DNA from: Bacteroidota bacterium
GTDB lineage: Bacteria > Bacteroidota > Bacteroidia > Chitinophagales > Chitinophagaceae
NCBI GenBank assembly: GCA_025363385.1
Contig: JANYEA010000133.1
Coordinates: forward strand, 1-64,000
Length of the DNA: 64,000 nt
Direction: 5' to 3'
The notes beneath the pieces are model-generated. The model was not told the DNA's origin. It did not search any database and saw only the letters and a list, made by a program, of their open reading frames with translations. Positions within the stretch are counted from its first letter, which is position 1. Each line of letters starts with the position of its first letter. Below, in pieces: positions 8,581 to 17,503 of this stretch. A program made the translations under genes and the position numbers.

Positions 8581-9570
8581 TTAAAATTCTGGTAATCTAG
8601 GTTTTGTGCCCACTATTTCATCAATTTGCTGCATACGCTCATCTGTTAAAAGAGGTAGCGCTTTTAGCGCATCTAAATTATCGAGCAATTGGGCTTTTTT
8701 AGTTGCCCCAAGAATGGCAGTTGTTACGTTTTCGTTTTTGACACACCATGCAATACTTAAGGAAGCAAGGCTTACACCCAATTCTTTAGACAGTAATCCT
8801 AGTTTTTTTACTCGGTTAATACGGTCTTCAGCCATCCATCTATCTTTTAACCAATCAAATCCTTCAATGGCAAATCTCGATCCTACTGGTATACCATCAT
8901 TGTACTTTCCAGTTAAAAGACCTGCTGCTAAAGGGCTCCAGATAGTAGTTCCTAAACCTACATTCTTATAAACCTCCAGATATTCATTCTCTATTTTATT
9001 TCTTTCGAACAAATTGTATTGTGGTTGTTCAACTGAAGGGCCGATAATGCGATAGTCTTTTGCTACCCGATGAGCTTCCATAATTTCAACCCCACTCCAT
9101 TCACTGGTTCCCCAATACAAAATTTTACCTTGTTGTATTAAAGTGTTCATTGTAAGAACCACTTCTTCAATGGGGGTTTTCTTATCTGGGCGATGACAAA
9201 AATATAGATCTAAATAATCGGTTTGTAATCTTTGCAATGCTTCGTGGCAGGCCTCTGTTAAGTGCTTTCGACTTAGCCCGCTTTGATTGGGTTTATTTGC
9301 TTTTCCCCTCCAGCCAAAGAAAGCTTTAGAGGAAAGTGTATAAGAAGTTCTATCCCATTTTTTTTGTTTTAAAACACGCCCCATCATTTTTTCACTTTCT
9401 CCTAATGCATACACTTCTGCATTATCGAAAAAATTGATGCCGTTATCGTAGGCAATGCCCATTAATTCATCGGCAGTTCCATCTTCGATCTGTTTGTGAA
9501 ATGTTACCCAGCTACCAAAACTGAGTATGCTTAATTCTAAGCCTGTTCGGCCCATCCTTCTATATTCCAT
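8581..9570 (-). CDS. Aldo/keto reductase (Kv-beta-like)
   Basis: This is an NADPH-dependent oxidoreductase of the aldo/keto reductase superfamily (329 residues, TIM barrel). The catalytic tetrad is visible: D in NFFDNAEVY, Y in the same motif, K in LSSKAFF and H in LYFCHRPD. The cofactor-binding end shows WSPLAAGLLTGKY and AILGATKKAQLLDNL, typical of the subfamily related to voltage-gated potassium channel beta subunits and YghZ. The natural substrate is not deducible. It is followed at once by a terminator and is separated by 16 bp from lptC upstream, so it may be cotranscribed with the coaX cluster. Confidence 0.9.
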   Translation of the reverse strand: MEYRRMGRTGLELSILSFGSWVTFHKQIEDGTADELMGIAYDNGINFFDNAEVYALGESEKMMGRVLKQKKWDRTSYTLSSKAFFGWRGKANKPNQSGLSRKHLTEACHEALQRLQTDYLDLYFCHRPDKKTPIEEVVLTMNTLIQQGKILYWGTSEWSGVEIMEAHRVAKDYRIIGPSVEQPQYNLFERNKIENEYLEVYKNVGLGTTIWSPLAAGLLTGKYNDGIPVGSRFAIEGFDWLKDRWMAEDRINRVKKLGLLSKELGVSLASLSIAWCVKNENVTTAILGATKKAQLLDNLDALKALPLLTDERMQQIDEIVGTKPRLPEF

Positions 9571-9586
9571 GATCTATTTTTTATAT

Positions 9587-10177
9587 TTATTTAATAGAAC
9601 TGCTGTCAGGTACTATGAAAAAACTACCTGGTTTAACATGTCCGATATGTACGTCTGTTAAATTTTGATCGGAGTTAAATCCAATACCAATCAAGGTTTG
9701 GCGTACCGGCTGAGAGTTACTAATATAAACCTCTTTATCAGTTGAAAACCTTTGTGTAGACTGGTCCCAATATAATTCTTTACAGATAAGCGTATCTCCT
9801 TTTACATTAAATACGATCACGCTATCTTTTAAAAAAATCTTACTCTCGCGTTCTGTGTAACTTCCATAACGGGCAAATAGCTTGCTTTGAATATGAAGTG
9901 AATCATCAAAAAAATCTACCCTCAAAGTTTTTGGATATTCTACTTTTTTGCCATATTCGTCTTGTGACAAAAGCATAGAAGGAGAGATCAGTTTGGCTTT
10001 TGTATTTCCATTCTGACTCATGTAACTTTCTACATTTTTAGCCTCATCAACACCAATAATTTTTTTTCCAAGATTCCTAACAACATTGATGTCGTTTTCG
10101 CAAGCAGACAACACAAAAAAGCAGCCGATTAGAATGGCTGCTAGATTTGTATAAATATGGTTGTTGCGATTAATCAT
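9587..10177 (-). CDS. lptC: LPS export periplasmic lipoprotein LptC
   Basis: LptC bridges the inner-membrane LptBFG transporter and the periplasmic LptA filament in lipopolysaccharide export. The 196-residue protein has a lipoprotein-type N-terminus (FFVLSAC, cysteine near 26). An OstA-like beta-jellyroll follows (PKTLRVDFFDDSLHIQSKLFARYG, SKIFLKDSVIVFNVKGDTLICKELYWDQ, and STDKEVYISN), in the style of the Bacteroidota LptC family. It overlaps the preceding outer membrane protein gene by 8 bp, within the conserved coaX-OMP-lptC arrangement. Confidence 0.85.
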   Translation of the reverse strand: MINRNNHIYTNLAAILIGCFFVLSACENDINVVRNLGKKIIGVDEAKNVESYMSQNGNTKAKLISPSMLLSQDEYGKKVEYPKTLRVDFFDDSLHIQSKLFARYGSYTERESKIFLKDSVIVFNVKGDTLICKELYWDQSTQRFSTDKEVYISNSQPVRQTLIGIGFNSDQNLTDVHIGHVKPGSFFIVPDSSSIK

Positions 10178-11543
10178 ATTTGCGTTTGATAAACCAAATA
10201 TCGCTTAAACTTAAGCCAAATGAAAGACGAAAAAATCCCTCAGTAATATTATTTTTAGAATCGCCTCTCTTACCGAATTGTAAAGATGTATTTACAATAG
10301 CAAACTGACTATTGTAAGAGTTCCATTTACGAATAGGAATACCGGTTCCCAAAGAAGCACCATACATTTTTAAACCATTTCCGTCTGCGTCAACATAATC
10401 TTTACCCATAAAAAATCCAAGGCGGTAATTAACAGCACCCCAATAAGTTCTTCCACTAACTGGATCGGGAGAAAAAGAAGCCCCCACTTTAAACATCCAG
10501 CTATCAGATAAATGATCTGTCTGATCATAGAATCGATATTGGCTCCATTGGGTAGCAGTATATTCTGCTCCTAAACTCCAGATATCAAATAAGCCTCTCG
10601 GTGCCTGAGTAGTTTTTCTAATGGTAATACCAGCAGCATAAGATGCAGGCATGGTAATAGTTCCTTTTACTTTCGCTTTTGAATAAACCGTATCAATAGT
10701 TGCCACTACCCCTAAAGAATTATATGCATAAGTAGTATGGTCTATATCTTGAGTGGCATTCATAGACGAACCCAAATTTCCAGTTACCCCAAAACGCATC
10801 ATATATTTATCAACCGTTTTGAAGGAAGGATAATTTTTGGTTTTAAGCGTAAACTCATATTGAATACCGGTAGATAAAAAGAAGGAACTGAAATTGGTTA
10901 GGGTAGTTGATTTTGATTTATTGTAAGTAACAGTATCGTTCACGAAGCCTACCAGTGTAGAAACTTCTTTTCTTCCAAAATTTACACCTGTATTAAACCC
11001 AATACTCAAGCCTTTCCATTTTTTTCCCACCCCAATAAATACCTGATTTAAACCTCCATTTCCTTGGTACAAAGTAGCAATACTATCACCAGCAGCTCTA
11101 CCCGCTTCAGTGATATTATAATTAATTCTACTTAAAGGTCTAAGCCCGAATGCCAAACCAATATTTCTTGCCTTATTAATGGGAATTCCTAAGGCAAAAT
11201 AAGAAGGAATTAAATTGTTGGATACAAATTTGCCATCCGGAACATTACTTCTTAAAGTTCTACTATCAATGGTTAATCCAATATCATACGATATCATATA
11301 AAGATTGGAGTAAGCAGCTGGATTAGCAAAATTGATGGTTTGTCCATTATTATTGGATGTTCCATCCACATAAGCTGCTCCCAATCCACCCATAGCGCGA
11401 CTGATAATATGCTGTCCTTGATACCAATCACCCATTCCATATCTGGAAAAAGGAGAATTCTCTTGGGCATGGGCAGTTAGTAGTGGAAAACCGAAAACTA
11501 ATACCGTAAAAAACCTAAACATTGTTAAACTCACTGATCGCAT
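10170..11543 (-). CDS. Outer membrane beta-barrel protein
   Basis: This protein of up to 457 residues has a signal peptide (FRFFTVLVFGF, ending LLTAHAQ). The many amphipathic strands and the N-terminal SRYGMGDW..RAMGGLGAAY segment resemble FadL-like or general Bacteroidota outer membrane channels. The function is unknown. A second ATG at 11522 places the Met directly before the signal peptide and is the more likely start, giving 450 residues and an 8-bp instead of 29-bp overlap with coaX. It lies between coaX and lptC, which suggests a link to envelope assembly. Confidence 0.75.
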   Translation of the reverse strand: MRSVSLTMFRFFTVLVFGFPLLTAHAQENSPFSRYGMGDWYQGQHIISRAMGGLGAAYVDGTSNNNGQTINFANPAAYSNLYMISYDIGLTIDSRTLRSNVPDGKFVSNNLIPSYFALGIPINKARNIGLAFGLRPLSRINYNITEAGRAAGDSIATLYQGNGGLNQVFIGVGKKWKGLSIGFNTGVNFGRKEVSTLVGFVNDTVTYNKSKSTTLTNFSSFFLSTGIQYEFTLKTKNYPSFKTVDKYMMRFGVTGNLGSSMNATQDIDHTTYAYNSLGVVATIDTVYSKAKVKGTITMPASYAAGITIRKTTQAPRGLFDIWSLGAEYTATQWSQYRFYDQTDHLSDSWMFKVGASFSPDPVSGRTYWGAVNYRLGFFMGKDYVDADGNGLKMYGASLGTGIPIRKWNSYNSQFAIVNTSLQFGKRGDSKNNITEGFFRLSFGLSLSDIWFIKRKYD

Positions 11544-12243
11544 ACAGGCCTTTATAAATTAGGTAAGGGTCGGCAAATATCTTGTTTTTTAAGTGTGGTA
11601 CAAAAAAAGGCATATCCCCCCCGGTTAATAGCACGTTAAAGTTGTTGAATTTCAAGGCATAAGCGTCAATAATTCCATCAATTTCCTTACTCATACCTAA
11701 GATTACACCACTTAATAGGTTGGTTTTGGTATCGTAACCGATTAATGGGAACTGATTTTCGGCCTCCACCAAGGGTAATAATGCCGTGTATTCGTGCATG
11801 GAACGGAATCGCATTTGCATCCCCGGGGAAATACTACCCCCTAAAAATTCATGCTGAATGTTCACAAAATTATAAGTGATACAGGTGCCTAACCCAATAA
11901 CCAGATTATGTTGATGAGGAAATAAGTCAACCGCCGCAGCAACCGCAGCCAATCTATCTGCTCCAATTGTTTCTGGTTTTCCAACCGGGGTTGAAAATGG
12001 GATATTACTGGTATGCCCTAGTTTGTGAAATTTTGTATGGGCTTTTAATAAAATTTCCCCTTCAGCATTATGGTTAATCACAGAAGCCAGGATAGATTTA
12101 GTGGGTTTGAAATCGTTGATTAACTTCTGAATAGTTTCTGGTTGATCATTCTCCAATACCAATAATTCCTGCATTTCCCTGTCGATAAACAAGGCACATT
12201 TTAATCGGGTATTTCCAAAATCAAAGCAGCAGGTCCTTTGCAT
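11515..12243 (-). CDS. coaX: Type III pantothenate kinase
   Basis: CoaX phosphorylates pantothenate in the first step of coenzyme A synthesis. The 242-residue ASKHA-fold protein shows the N-terminal phosphate-binding motif FDFGNTRLK, GADRLAAVAAA with the pantothenate and ATP contacts, VIGLGTCITYN with the threonine loop, and GGSISPGMQMRFRSMHEYTALLP. All are diagnostic. It is the first gene of an overlapping cluster with an outer membrane protein and lptC, an order common in Bacteroidota. Confidence 0.93.
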   Translation of the reverse strand: MQRTCCFDFGNTRLKCALFIDREMQELLVLENDQPETIQKLINDFKPTKSILASVINHNAEGEILLKAHTKFHKLGHTSNIPFSTPVGKPETIGADRLAAVAAAVDLFPHQHNLVIGLGTCITYNFVNIQHEFLGGSISPGMQMRFRSMHEYTALLPLVEAENQFPLIGYDTKTNLLSGVILGMSKEIDGIIDAYALKFNNFNVLLTGGDMPFFVPHLKNKIFADPYLIYKGLYAISEFNNV

Positions 12244-12327
12244 AAATTGCTTTTTGTTTAAATATTTCCTTTAAAGCAAGCAAGATGCGAAAGTTTTCGG
12301 TTCTTTGGAAACTCTAAGGAAACTATT

Positions 12328-13191
12328 ATGATAATTTCAGGGTTTACCATCATAAGAAATGCAGTAATTAACGATTATCCTATTTTGGAAGCCATCCGTT
12401 CCATCCTGCCCATGGTTGATGAAATGATTGTGTTAGTGGGAGATTCCTCAGATAATACACTGGCTTTGATTGAATCAATCAATGACGAGAAGATCAAAAT
12501 ACATCACTCTCTTTGGGATATTAATAATAGCAAAGGAGGCAGCATCTTAGCAGTAGAAACCAATAAAGCCCTGAAATATGTAAACCCGCAAAGCGATTGG
12601 CTTTTTTACATACAAGGGGATGAAGTAATTCACGAAAAATACCATTCTGGTATCCTGAAAGGCTGCAATGATTTTAAAAACGATCAACGTGTAGAAGGTC
12701 TTCTTTTTAGATACCTACACTTTTATGGTACCTATGATTATGTGGGTGATAGTAGAACCTGGTATGCTAATGAAGTAAGAATAATCAGAAACGATAAAAA
12801 TATCCAGGCCTTTAGGGATGCACAGGGCTTTAGAAAGAACAATGAAAAATTAAGTGTAAAACCAATTGATGCTTGCGTGTATCATTATGGCTGGGTAAAG
12901 AGCCCAAAGCAAATGCAATTAAAAAGAAAAAATGTGGCTGGGTTTTGGAATATTGAAGCTATCATGGAAAAGGAGCCGGATTTTTTTGATTTCTCTCAAT
13001 TCGATTCTTTAGAAAAATTCAAAGGCACTCATCCGGCAGTCATGCTGGAAAGAATACAGAATAAAAACTTTCATATGAACCTTGACATTCAAAAAAAGAA
13101 ATTCTCTTTCAGGGACAAATTATTGTACCAGTTTGAAAAAATAACTGGAATTCGTTTATTCGATTTTAAGAATTATCGAATTCTGAAGTAG
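12328..13191 (+). CDS. Family 2-type glycosyltransferase
   Basis: The 287-residue soluble GT-A protein starts with SGFTIIRNAVINDYPILEAIRSILP, a form seen in glycosyltransferases that add sugars to surface glycans. The acidic metal site is FYIQGDEVIHEKY (residues near 92-104). The C-terminus is basic. It diverges from coaX and its 3' end overlaps the O-antigen-ligase-like gene on the other strand by 26 bp. Donor and acceptor cannot be assigned; context suggests LPS or capsule assembly. Confidence 0.8.
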   Translation: MIISGFTIIRNAVINDYPILEAIRSILPMVDEMIVLVGDSSDNTLALIESINDEKIKIHHSLWDINNSKGGSILAVETNKALKYVNPQSDWLFYIQGDEVIHEKYHSGILKGCNDFKNDQRVEGLLFRYLHFYGTYDYVGDSRTWYANEVRIIRNDKNIQAFRDAQGFRKNNEKLSVKPIDACVYHYGWVKSPKQMQLKRKNVAGFWNIEAIMEKEPDFFDFSQFDSLEKFKGTHPAVMLERIQNKNFHMNLDIQKKKFSFRDKLLYQFEKITGIRLFDFKNYRILK

Positions 13192-14362
13192 GAAATATTT
13201 TCCATAATATAGCCAAGGGTAATACGTGTAGCAAAACGCCATACTGATAGTTCAAAGTGGTTTCTACCATACAACTAAATGTGATGGCCATAGTCCAGCA
13301 AATGATACCCCAATGATTATTTTTATATGCCTTAACCAAAGGGTAGAAAAGCCAGCAGGAAAATAATAACATTCCCCACCATCCACTTCCCGTCCACCAG
13401 AATAACCACTGATTAAATGGCCAACCAAATTCGGTGGTTTGATGTACAAAATATTTTGAAAATTCCAACTGAATAATGGCTGGAATGCCTTGCCATCCTG
13501 TATTTGTAGATAAATTGTTTTGTAAGTATTGCCAGGAAATATAATTGATAGATCTTCTGGTTCCGTCTGAAAAACCGGGATTGTAACTGCCGGGCTTATA
13601 TTGTTGGTATTCCCAAATACTATAGGCTATTTTTTGTTGCATATTCGGGAAAGAAAAATAGGAAATAATGATTCCCGATGCTAATATGAATGCTCCAATA
13701 AGAAGCTGTTTAAATGTTAATTCTGATGACTTGATATAATGTAGTAATGCATAGATAGAGATGATACAGATTAAAAGCACCCAGCCTGTTCTTACAGAAA
13801 GAAATAAAATAAGTAAAAACAAAAGCGCTGCAAAAATGATTTTAAATTTCTTTTGAAAAATATGCGTGCAAATTGTTAATAGAAAACTACTGCATAGAAA
13901 AATAGAAAATCGAACATGGTCAGTATCCATAAATGTGGGTAAAGATTGCCCCACTCCATATGCATGATGTGCTGCGGCTAAGTCTTTTAAATACCAGAAA
14001 ATAGGATAGGTTAATCCAATAGCAGTTGCCAACAGCCAGATTTTGATCCACTTGTTTTCTACTATATTTTTCGAACTGGCATGTACTATTAAAATAATGG
14101 CAGGATAGGCTGTTAGTGTTAACAAGTAGTCGAAATTTAATTTCCCAAAAGGTTCTTGCCAAGCACCCAATAACCAGATTGCTAATGGTGCCATGCTCCA
14201 TTTAAAATGGCTGCTTTTAAAGAAGCGCTGATCTTCTTGGATAATTTGAACAAATGCTATAATAGCCCATACAGCTACTATAATAGATAATATTGCCCTG
14301 CTCCAGAAAAGGCTTCCCAGAAGAATGATCAACAAATAAACAGGCAGATTTTTTTTCAACAT
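13166..14362 (-). CDS. O-antigen ligase-like polytopic membrane protein
   Basis: This protein of 398 residues (ATG at 14362; a longer frame opens with TTG at 14410) has about ten hydrophobic segments and a large extracytoplasmic loop around residues 240-320. That loop carries the sequence NTGWQGIPAIIQLEFSKYF, a layout typical of the WaaL/RfaL O-antigen ligase and polymerase family (Wzy_C domain). Such enzymes join polysaccharide to lipid A core or glycosylate proteins in the periplasm. It converges on the glycosyltransferase at 12328 with overlapping 3' ends. The exact acceptor is unknown. Confidence 0.72.
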   Translation of the reverse strand: MLKKNLPVYLLIILLGSLFWSRAILSIIVAVWAIIAFVQIIQEDQRFFKSSHFKWSMAPLAIWLLGAWQEPFGKLNFDYLLTLTAYPAIILIVHASSKNIVENKWIKIWLLATAIGLTYPIFWYLKDLAAAHHAYGVGQSLPTFMDTDHVRFSIFLCSSFLLTICTHIFQKKFKIIFAALLFLLILFLSVRTGWVLLICIISIYALLHYIKSSELTFKQLLIGAFILASGIIISYFSFPNMQQKIAYSIWEYQQYKPGSYNPGFSDGTRRSINYISWQYLQNNLSTNTGWQGIPAIIQLEFSKYFVHQTTEFGWPFNQWLFWWTGSGWWGMLLFSCWLFYPLVKAYKNNHWGIICWTMAITFSCMVETTLNYQYGVLLHVLPLAILWKIFPTSEFDNS

Positions 14363-14450
14363 ATTTTCAAATCTTTTCAATGCTACTGAATATTCGGGAT
14401 AAAAAAACAAAGATCAGCTGCTTTCCATTAAATTTATGCCACTCTAACCT

Positions 14451-15356
14451 ATGTGGCAATCATTATTGAATAATATCATTGAAGGAAATTTTAAAGCACT
14501 TGCTCGTGCTATTTCACTAGTAGAAAACGAAGTAGAAGGCTATGAACAATTTCTTTCTGAACTGCCCAATTCGCATATATCTATCGTTGGAATCACCGGC
14601 CCGCCAGGTGCTGGAAAAAGTACATTAGTGGATGCGCTGATTGGTTATTGGGTTAATCAAGGTAAACGTATTGCAGTATTATGCATTGATCCATCTTCGC
14701 CGTTTAATTTAGGGGCATTGTTAGGAGATCGGATTAGAATGACGGAATGGTATACCCATCCCAATGTGTTTATACGCTCTCTTGCCACCAGAGGATCTCT
14801 GGGCGGATTGCATCCCCATATTATTGAGATTACCGAATTAGTACAAGCGGCTCCATTTGATTGTATCATTGTTGAAACAGTGGGAGTAGGTCAGAGTGAA
14901 ATTGAAATTGTAGGCCTTGCAGATACTACCGTAGTAGTGGTAGTTCCAGAAGCAGGTGATGAAGTGCAAACGATGAAAGCAGGTTTAATGGAAATTGCAG
15001 ATTTGTTTGTGGTAAATAAAAGCGATAGACCCGATTCGGATATTTTTGTGCGCAATTTAAGATCCATGCTTTCGCAGGGAAGTCATGAACTATTCGAAAC
15101 GCCAGTGCTCAAAACTATAGCATCGAATAAGCAAGGGATATCTGAATTAGCTGTTGCTATTGCATTGCATCAGCAACATATCATTAGTTCTGAGAAAAAA
15201 GTATGGCTACTTACAGAACGGGTATACCAATTGATTCAGCAGAAAAAAATGAAAGGAATAGAGAAAGAAGCCATTCGAAAAAATATCGAAAATCAGATTC
15301 ATCTGCCAGGATTTAATCTTTTTAATTTTGCAAACAAATACAACGATGCATCTTGA
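14451..15356 (+). CDS. meaB: Methylmalonyl-CoA mutase-associated GTPase MeaB
   Basis: MeaB is the G3E GTPase that loads and protects adenosylcobalamin in methylmalonyl-CoA mutase. The 301-residue protein shows Walker A GPPGAGKST (near residue 48), the switch region DPSSPFNLGALLGDRIRM, ETVGVGQSEIE (switch II and Walker B) and VVNKSDRPDSD (the NKxD base motif). The mutase genes are not next to it here. Its stop overlaps the following glycosyltransferase start by 11 bp. It belongs to a B12 theme with btuB and metH in this window. Confidence 0.92.
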   Translation: MWQSLLNNIIEGNFKALARAISLVENEVEGYEQFLSELPNSHISIVGITGPPGAGKSTLVDALIGYWVNQGKRIAVLCIDPSSPFNLGALLGDRIRMTEWYTHPNVFIRSLATRGSLGGLHPHIIEITELVQAAPFDCIIVETVGVGQSEIEIVGLADTTVVVVVPEAGDEVQTMKAGLMEIADLFVVNKSDRPDSDIFVRNLRSMLSQGSHELFETPVLKTIASNKQGISELAVAIALHQQHIISSEKKVWLLTERVYQLIQQKKMKGIEKEAIRKNIENQIHLPGFNLFNFANKYNDAS

Positions 15357-16284
15357 TTTAGAAAAAGCCAATATTACTGTGGTAATGGCAACCTATAATG
15401 GGGAACTATTTTTGAGAAAGCAATTGGATAGCATTTTATCTCAAACATTACGAGCTAAGGAAATTATTATTGTAGACGATTGTTCAACTGATAGTTCCAT
15501 TACGCTACTTCAAGAATATGCATCTTCAGATCCATCCATCAAAATTATTTCGAACGAAACTAATATAGGATATATCCGAAATTTCGAAAAAGGAATGATG
15601 CTGGCAACGGGTTCTTTTATTGCATTAAGTGATCAGGATGATATCTGGGTTCCAGAGAAACTTGAAAAATTATATACGAATATTGGGGATCATTTAATTA
15701 TTTATAGCAACTCAGAATTGATTGATGCGAATGGACTAAGCATGCATAAAAAAATGTCGGATATCAAGAATCAAATTAGCTACGATAATTGTTTAATGTA
15801 TACCATTGGCGCCTGGGCTCCGGGTCATACTTTTTTGTTTAAGAAAGAATTGGTGAATCTTTGTATTCCTTTCCCATCATTGGTTACACACGATTTTTGG
15901 TTGGGTTTTGTGGGAACCTGTTACAGCCCCATTAAATATCTTCCGGAAATATTAGTGCTTTACCGGCAACATACTTTTAATGCAATTGGCGCAAATACAC
16001 ATGCTAAGAAAGCAAGCCAGGCAAAGCCAACCAAAATGCAGTTACAAGAAATAAGCAGGCAAAGGATGCAACTTTTGTACAATAAGTGCCCTTCAGTATT
16101 AGTTTCACAAAAAAATGTTTTAAAAACAATTTCCGACTCCTATCAAAGCTATTCTTTGAAAAATAATTTGACAAGAATGCTTGTCTTTTTAAAGTGCCGA
16201 AACCTTATTCTTGCTTATAAAAAGAAATCAGGGTTCATGAAAATACTTTTTTGCCTGAAAATGTTTTTTAAAATAGACTATTAG
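15346..16284 (+). CDS. Family 2 glycosyltransferase
   Basis: The protein is 312 residues from the ATG at 15346; a TTG frame start 18 nt upstream lies inside meaB. It has the classic GT2 start ITVVMATYNGELFLRKQLDSILSQT, the nucleotide-binding DDCSTDSS, and the metal-binding LSDQDDIW motif typical of rhamnosyl- or other dTDP-sugar transferases. The C-terminal third is basic and may lie against the membrane. It overlaps meaB by 11 bp, and the next gene converges on it with a 7-bp gap. Confidence 0.88.
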   Translation: MHLDLEKANITVVMATYNGELFLRKQLDSILSQTLRAKEIIIVDDCSTDSSITLLQEYASSDPSIKIISNETNIGYIRNFEKGMMLATGSFIALSDQDDIWVPEKLEKLYTNIGDHLIIYSNSELIDANGLSMHKKMSDIKNQISYDNCLMYTIGAWAPGHTFLFKKELVNLCIPFPSLVTHDFWLGFVGTCYSPIKYLPEILVLYRQHTFNAIGANTHAKKASQAKPTKMQLQEISRQRMQLLYNKCPSVLVSQKNVLKTISDSYQSYSLKNNLTRMLVFLKCRNLILAYKKKSGFMKILFCLKMFFKIDY

Positions 16285-16291
16285 TAAATGT

Positions 16292-17182
16292 TTAATGATC
16301 TGTGAGGGCTGTAAAAATTCTTTTAATATAATTTTTGGCATGTACATTCCATGGAATGGGGAGTTCTTCAAGTGGCCCGTCAAAAACATCACCCCTTCTT
16401 AAAAAATATTTTGAAAAGGTTCCAGATGTTATCCCCCATTTTGAAATAAATTTTGAATAACCTGCATTGTGTTTTACTCTTTTCACTGAGATCGATCCAA
16501 AATGATAAACCCTGCTGCTGGCAATTCCCTTAAATGTTCGCACTCCTAATTTCCATAGTTTCATAGAAAAATCGGGATCGGAATACATGCCCGGACTGAA
16601 CTCAATGCTATAACCTCCTGCAAGATCCCAGATATCTTTATGAACTATATTGGGAGGCCAGGTAGATCCCTGCCAGTGTTGCATGGGAAGGCAATTATAC
16701 GATTCAATTAAAGCTGCTTCATGGAAACTTTCAATATTGTTCCCAAAATTTTTTTCAAGGGAGCAATTGCTTTGAGCTTTGATTTCAATGGCTGTTGCAG
16801 AGAAGAAAAAATATTTATGGCCAATACGATCTATTTCTTCTTTAATGGGTTTGTCCCAACCCGGACAAACATACATATCATCATTCATGTACACTAAGTA
16901 TTCTGTGCTAGCTAAATTCCGGCAACTATTCAATGCATAGCATACACCAATATTTTCTTTTGAAAAAGAATAACTGATATCGGACTGTGTTTTTATCCAG
17001 TCTAAACTTCCATCTTTTCCTTCGTTAATATGAACGATGATTTGATGCGGATAAACAGAATGTTTGCGGATACTATTGATGCAAAGTTGCAGGTAAGCTA
17101 AATTATTCCAACTAGGAATCATAATCGAAAACAATGCCTTCGAGGGAGTGCTGCCGCTGAATTTTTCTAGGGTTGTATTCAT
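16292..17182 (-). CDS. Family 2 glycosyltransferase
   Basis: The 296-residue GT-A protein shows FSIMIPSWNNLAYLQLCINSIRKH at its N-terminal strand-helix and the DxD-like VYMNDDMYVCPGW (residues near 100). The later HWQGSTWPPNIVHKD and FSPGMYSDPDFSMKLW are typical of the acceptor side. It reads toward the previous glycosyltransferase and is followed upstream by a small membrane protein gene 15 bp away. The sugar specificity is unknown. Confidence 0.83.
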   Translation of the reverse strand: MNTTLEKFSGSTPSKALFSIMIPSWNNLAYLQLCINSIRKHSVYPHQIIVHINEGKDGSLDWIKTQSDISYSFSKENIGVCYALNSCRNLASTEYLVYMNDDMYVCPGWDKPIKEEIDRIGHKYFFFSATAIEIKAQSNCSLEKNFGNNIESFHEAALIESYNCLPMQHWQGSTWPPNIVHKDIWDLAGGYSIEFSPGMYSDPDFSMKLWKLGVRTFKGIASSRVYHFGSISVKRVKHNAGYSKFISKWGITSGTFSKYFLRRGDVFDGPLEELPIPWNVHAKNYIKRIFTALTDH

Positions 17183-17197
17183 TTGTGCCGCAAAGCT

Positions 17198-17428
17198 TTA
17201 GTCGTTATACTGTTCTTTTTCGTTCTGCCACCAACGCCAACCGATATAACCCATAATTGCTAAGGGAGTAAAAGCCAAATAAATAATGGCTGAATTGAGG
17301 GCTTTTCCGGGTCCCTCTCCCAATTGAGAAGCTGTTTTAGTGCAAATGGAACATTGAGCCAGAACGGTCTGAGCACTATTCAATAACACCAATAAAATGC
17401 CAAAAAAGATCCAAAAAGATTTTTTCAT
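17198..17428 (-). CDS. Small membrane protein with CxxC motif
   Basis: From the ATG at 17428 this is a 76-residue protein (a TTG lies two codons upstream). It has a cleavable signal peptide ending TVLAQ, directly followed by CSICTKTASQLGEGPGKALN. One transmembrane helix (YLAFTPLAIMGYIGWRWW) and an acidic tail complete it. Similar tiny signal-CxxC-helix proteins are common in Bacteroidota, with no established function that I know. The CxxC after the cleavage site would face the periplasm and could bind a metal or take part in redox chemistry. Confidence 0.65.
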   Translation of the reverse strand: MKKSFWIFFGILLVLLNSAQTVLAQCSICTKTASQLGEGPGKALNSAIIYLAFTPLAIMGYIGWRWWQNEKEQYND

Positions 17429-17503
17429 CTCCAAAATTTCGCCTCAAAGATAGCGTGTAATACTTCTTAATTTTCCTTAACTTTCTCTTTCAACCTACCA
17501 AAC

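Noticed and set aside
13166..13191. 26-bp overlap of convergent genes as a sign of a misassembly or broken gene
   Set aside because: Both proteins have normal lengths and natural C-termini, so the overlap is acceptable.
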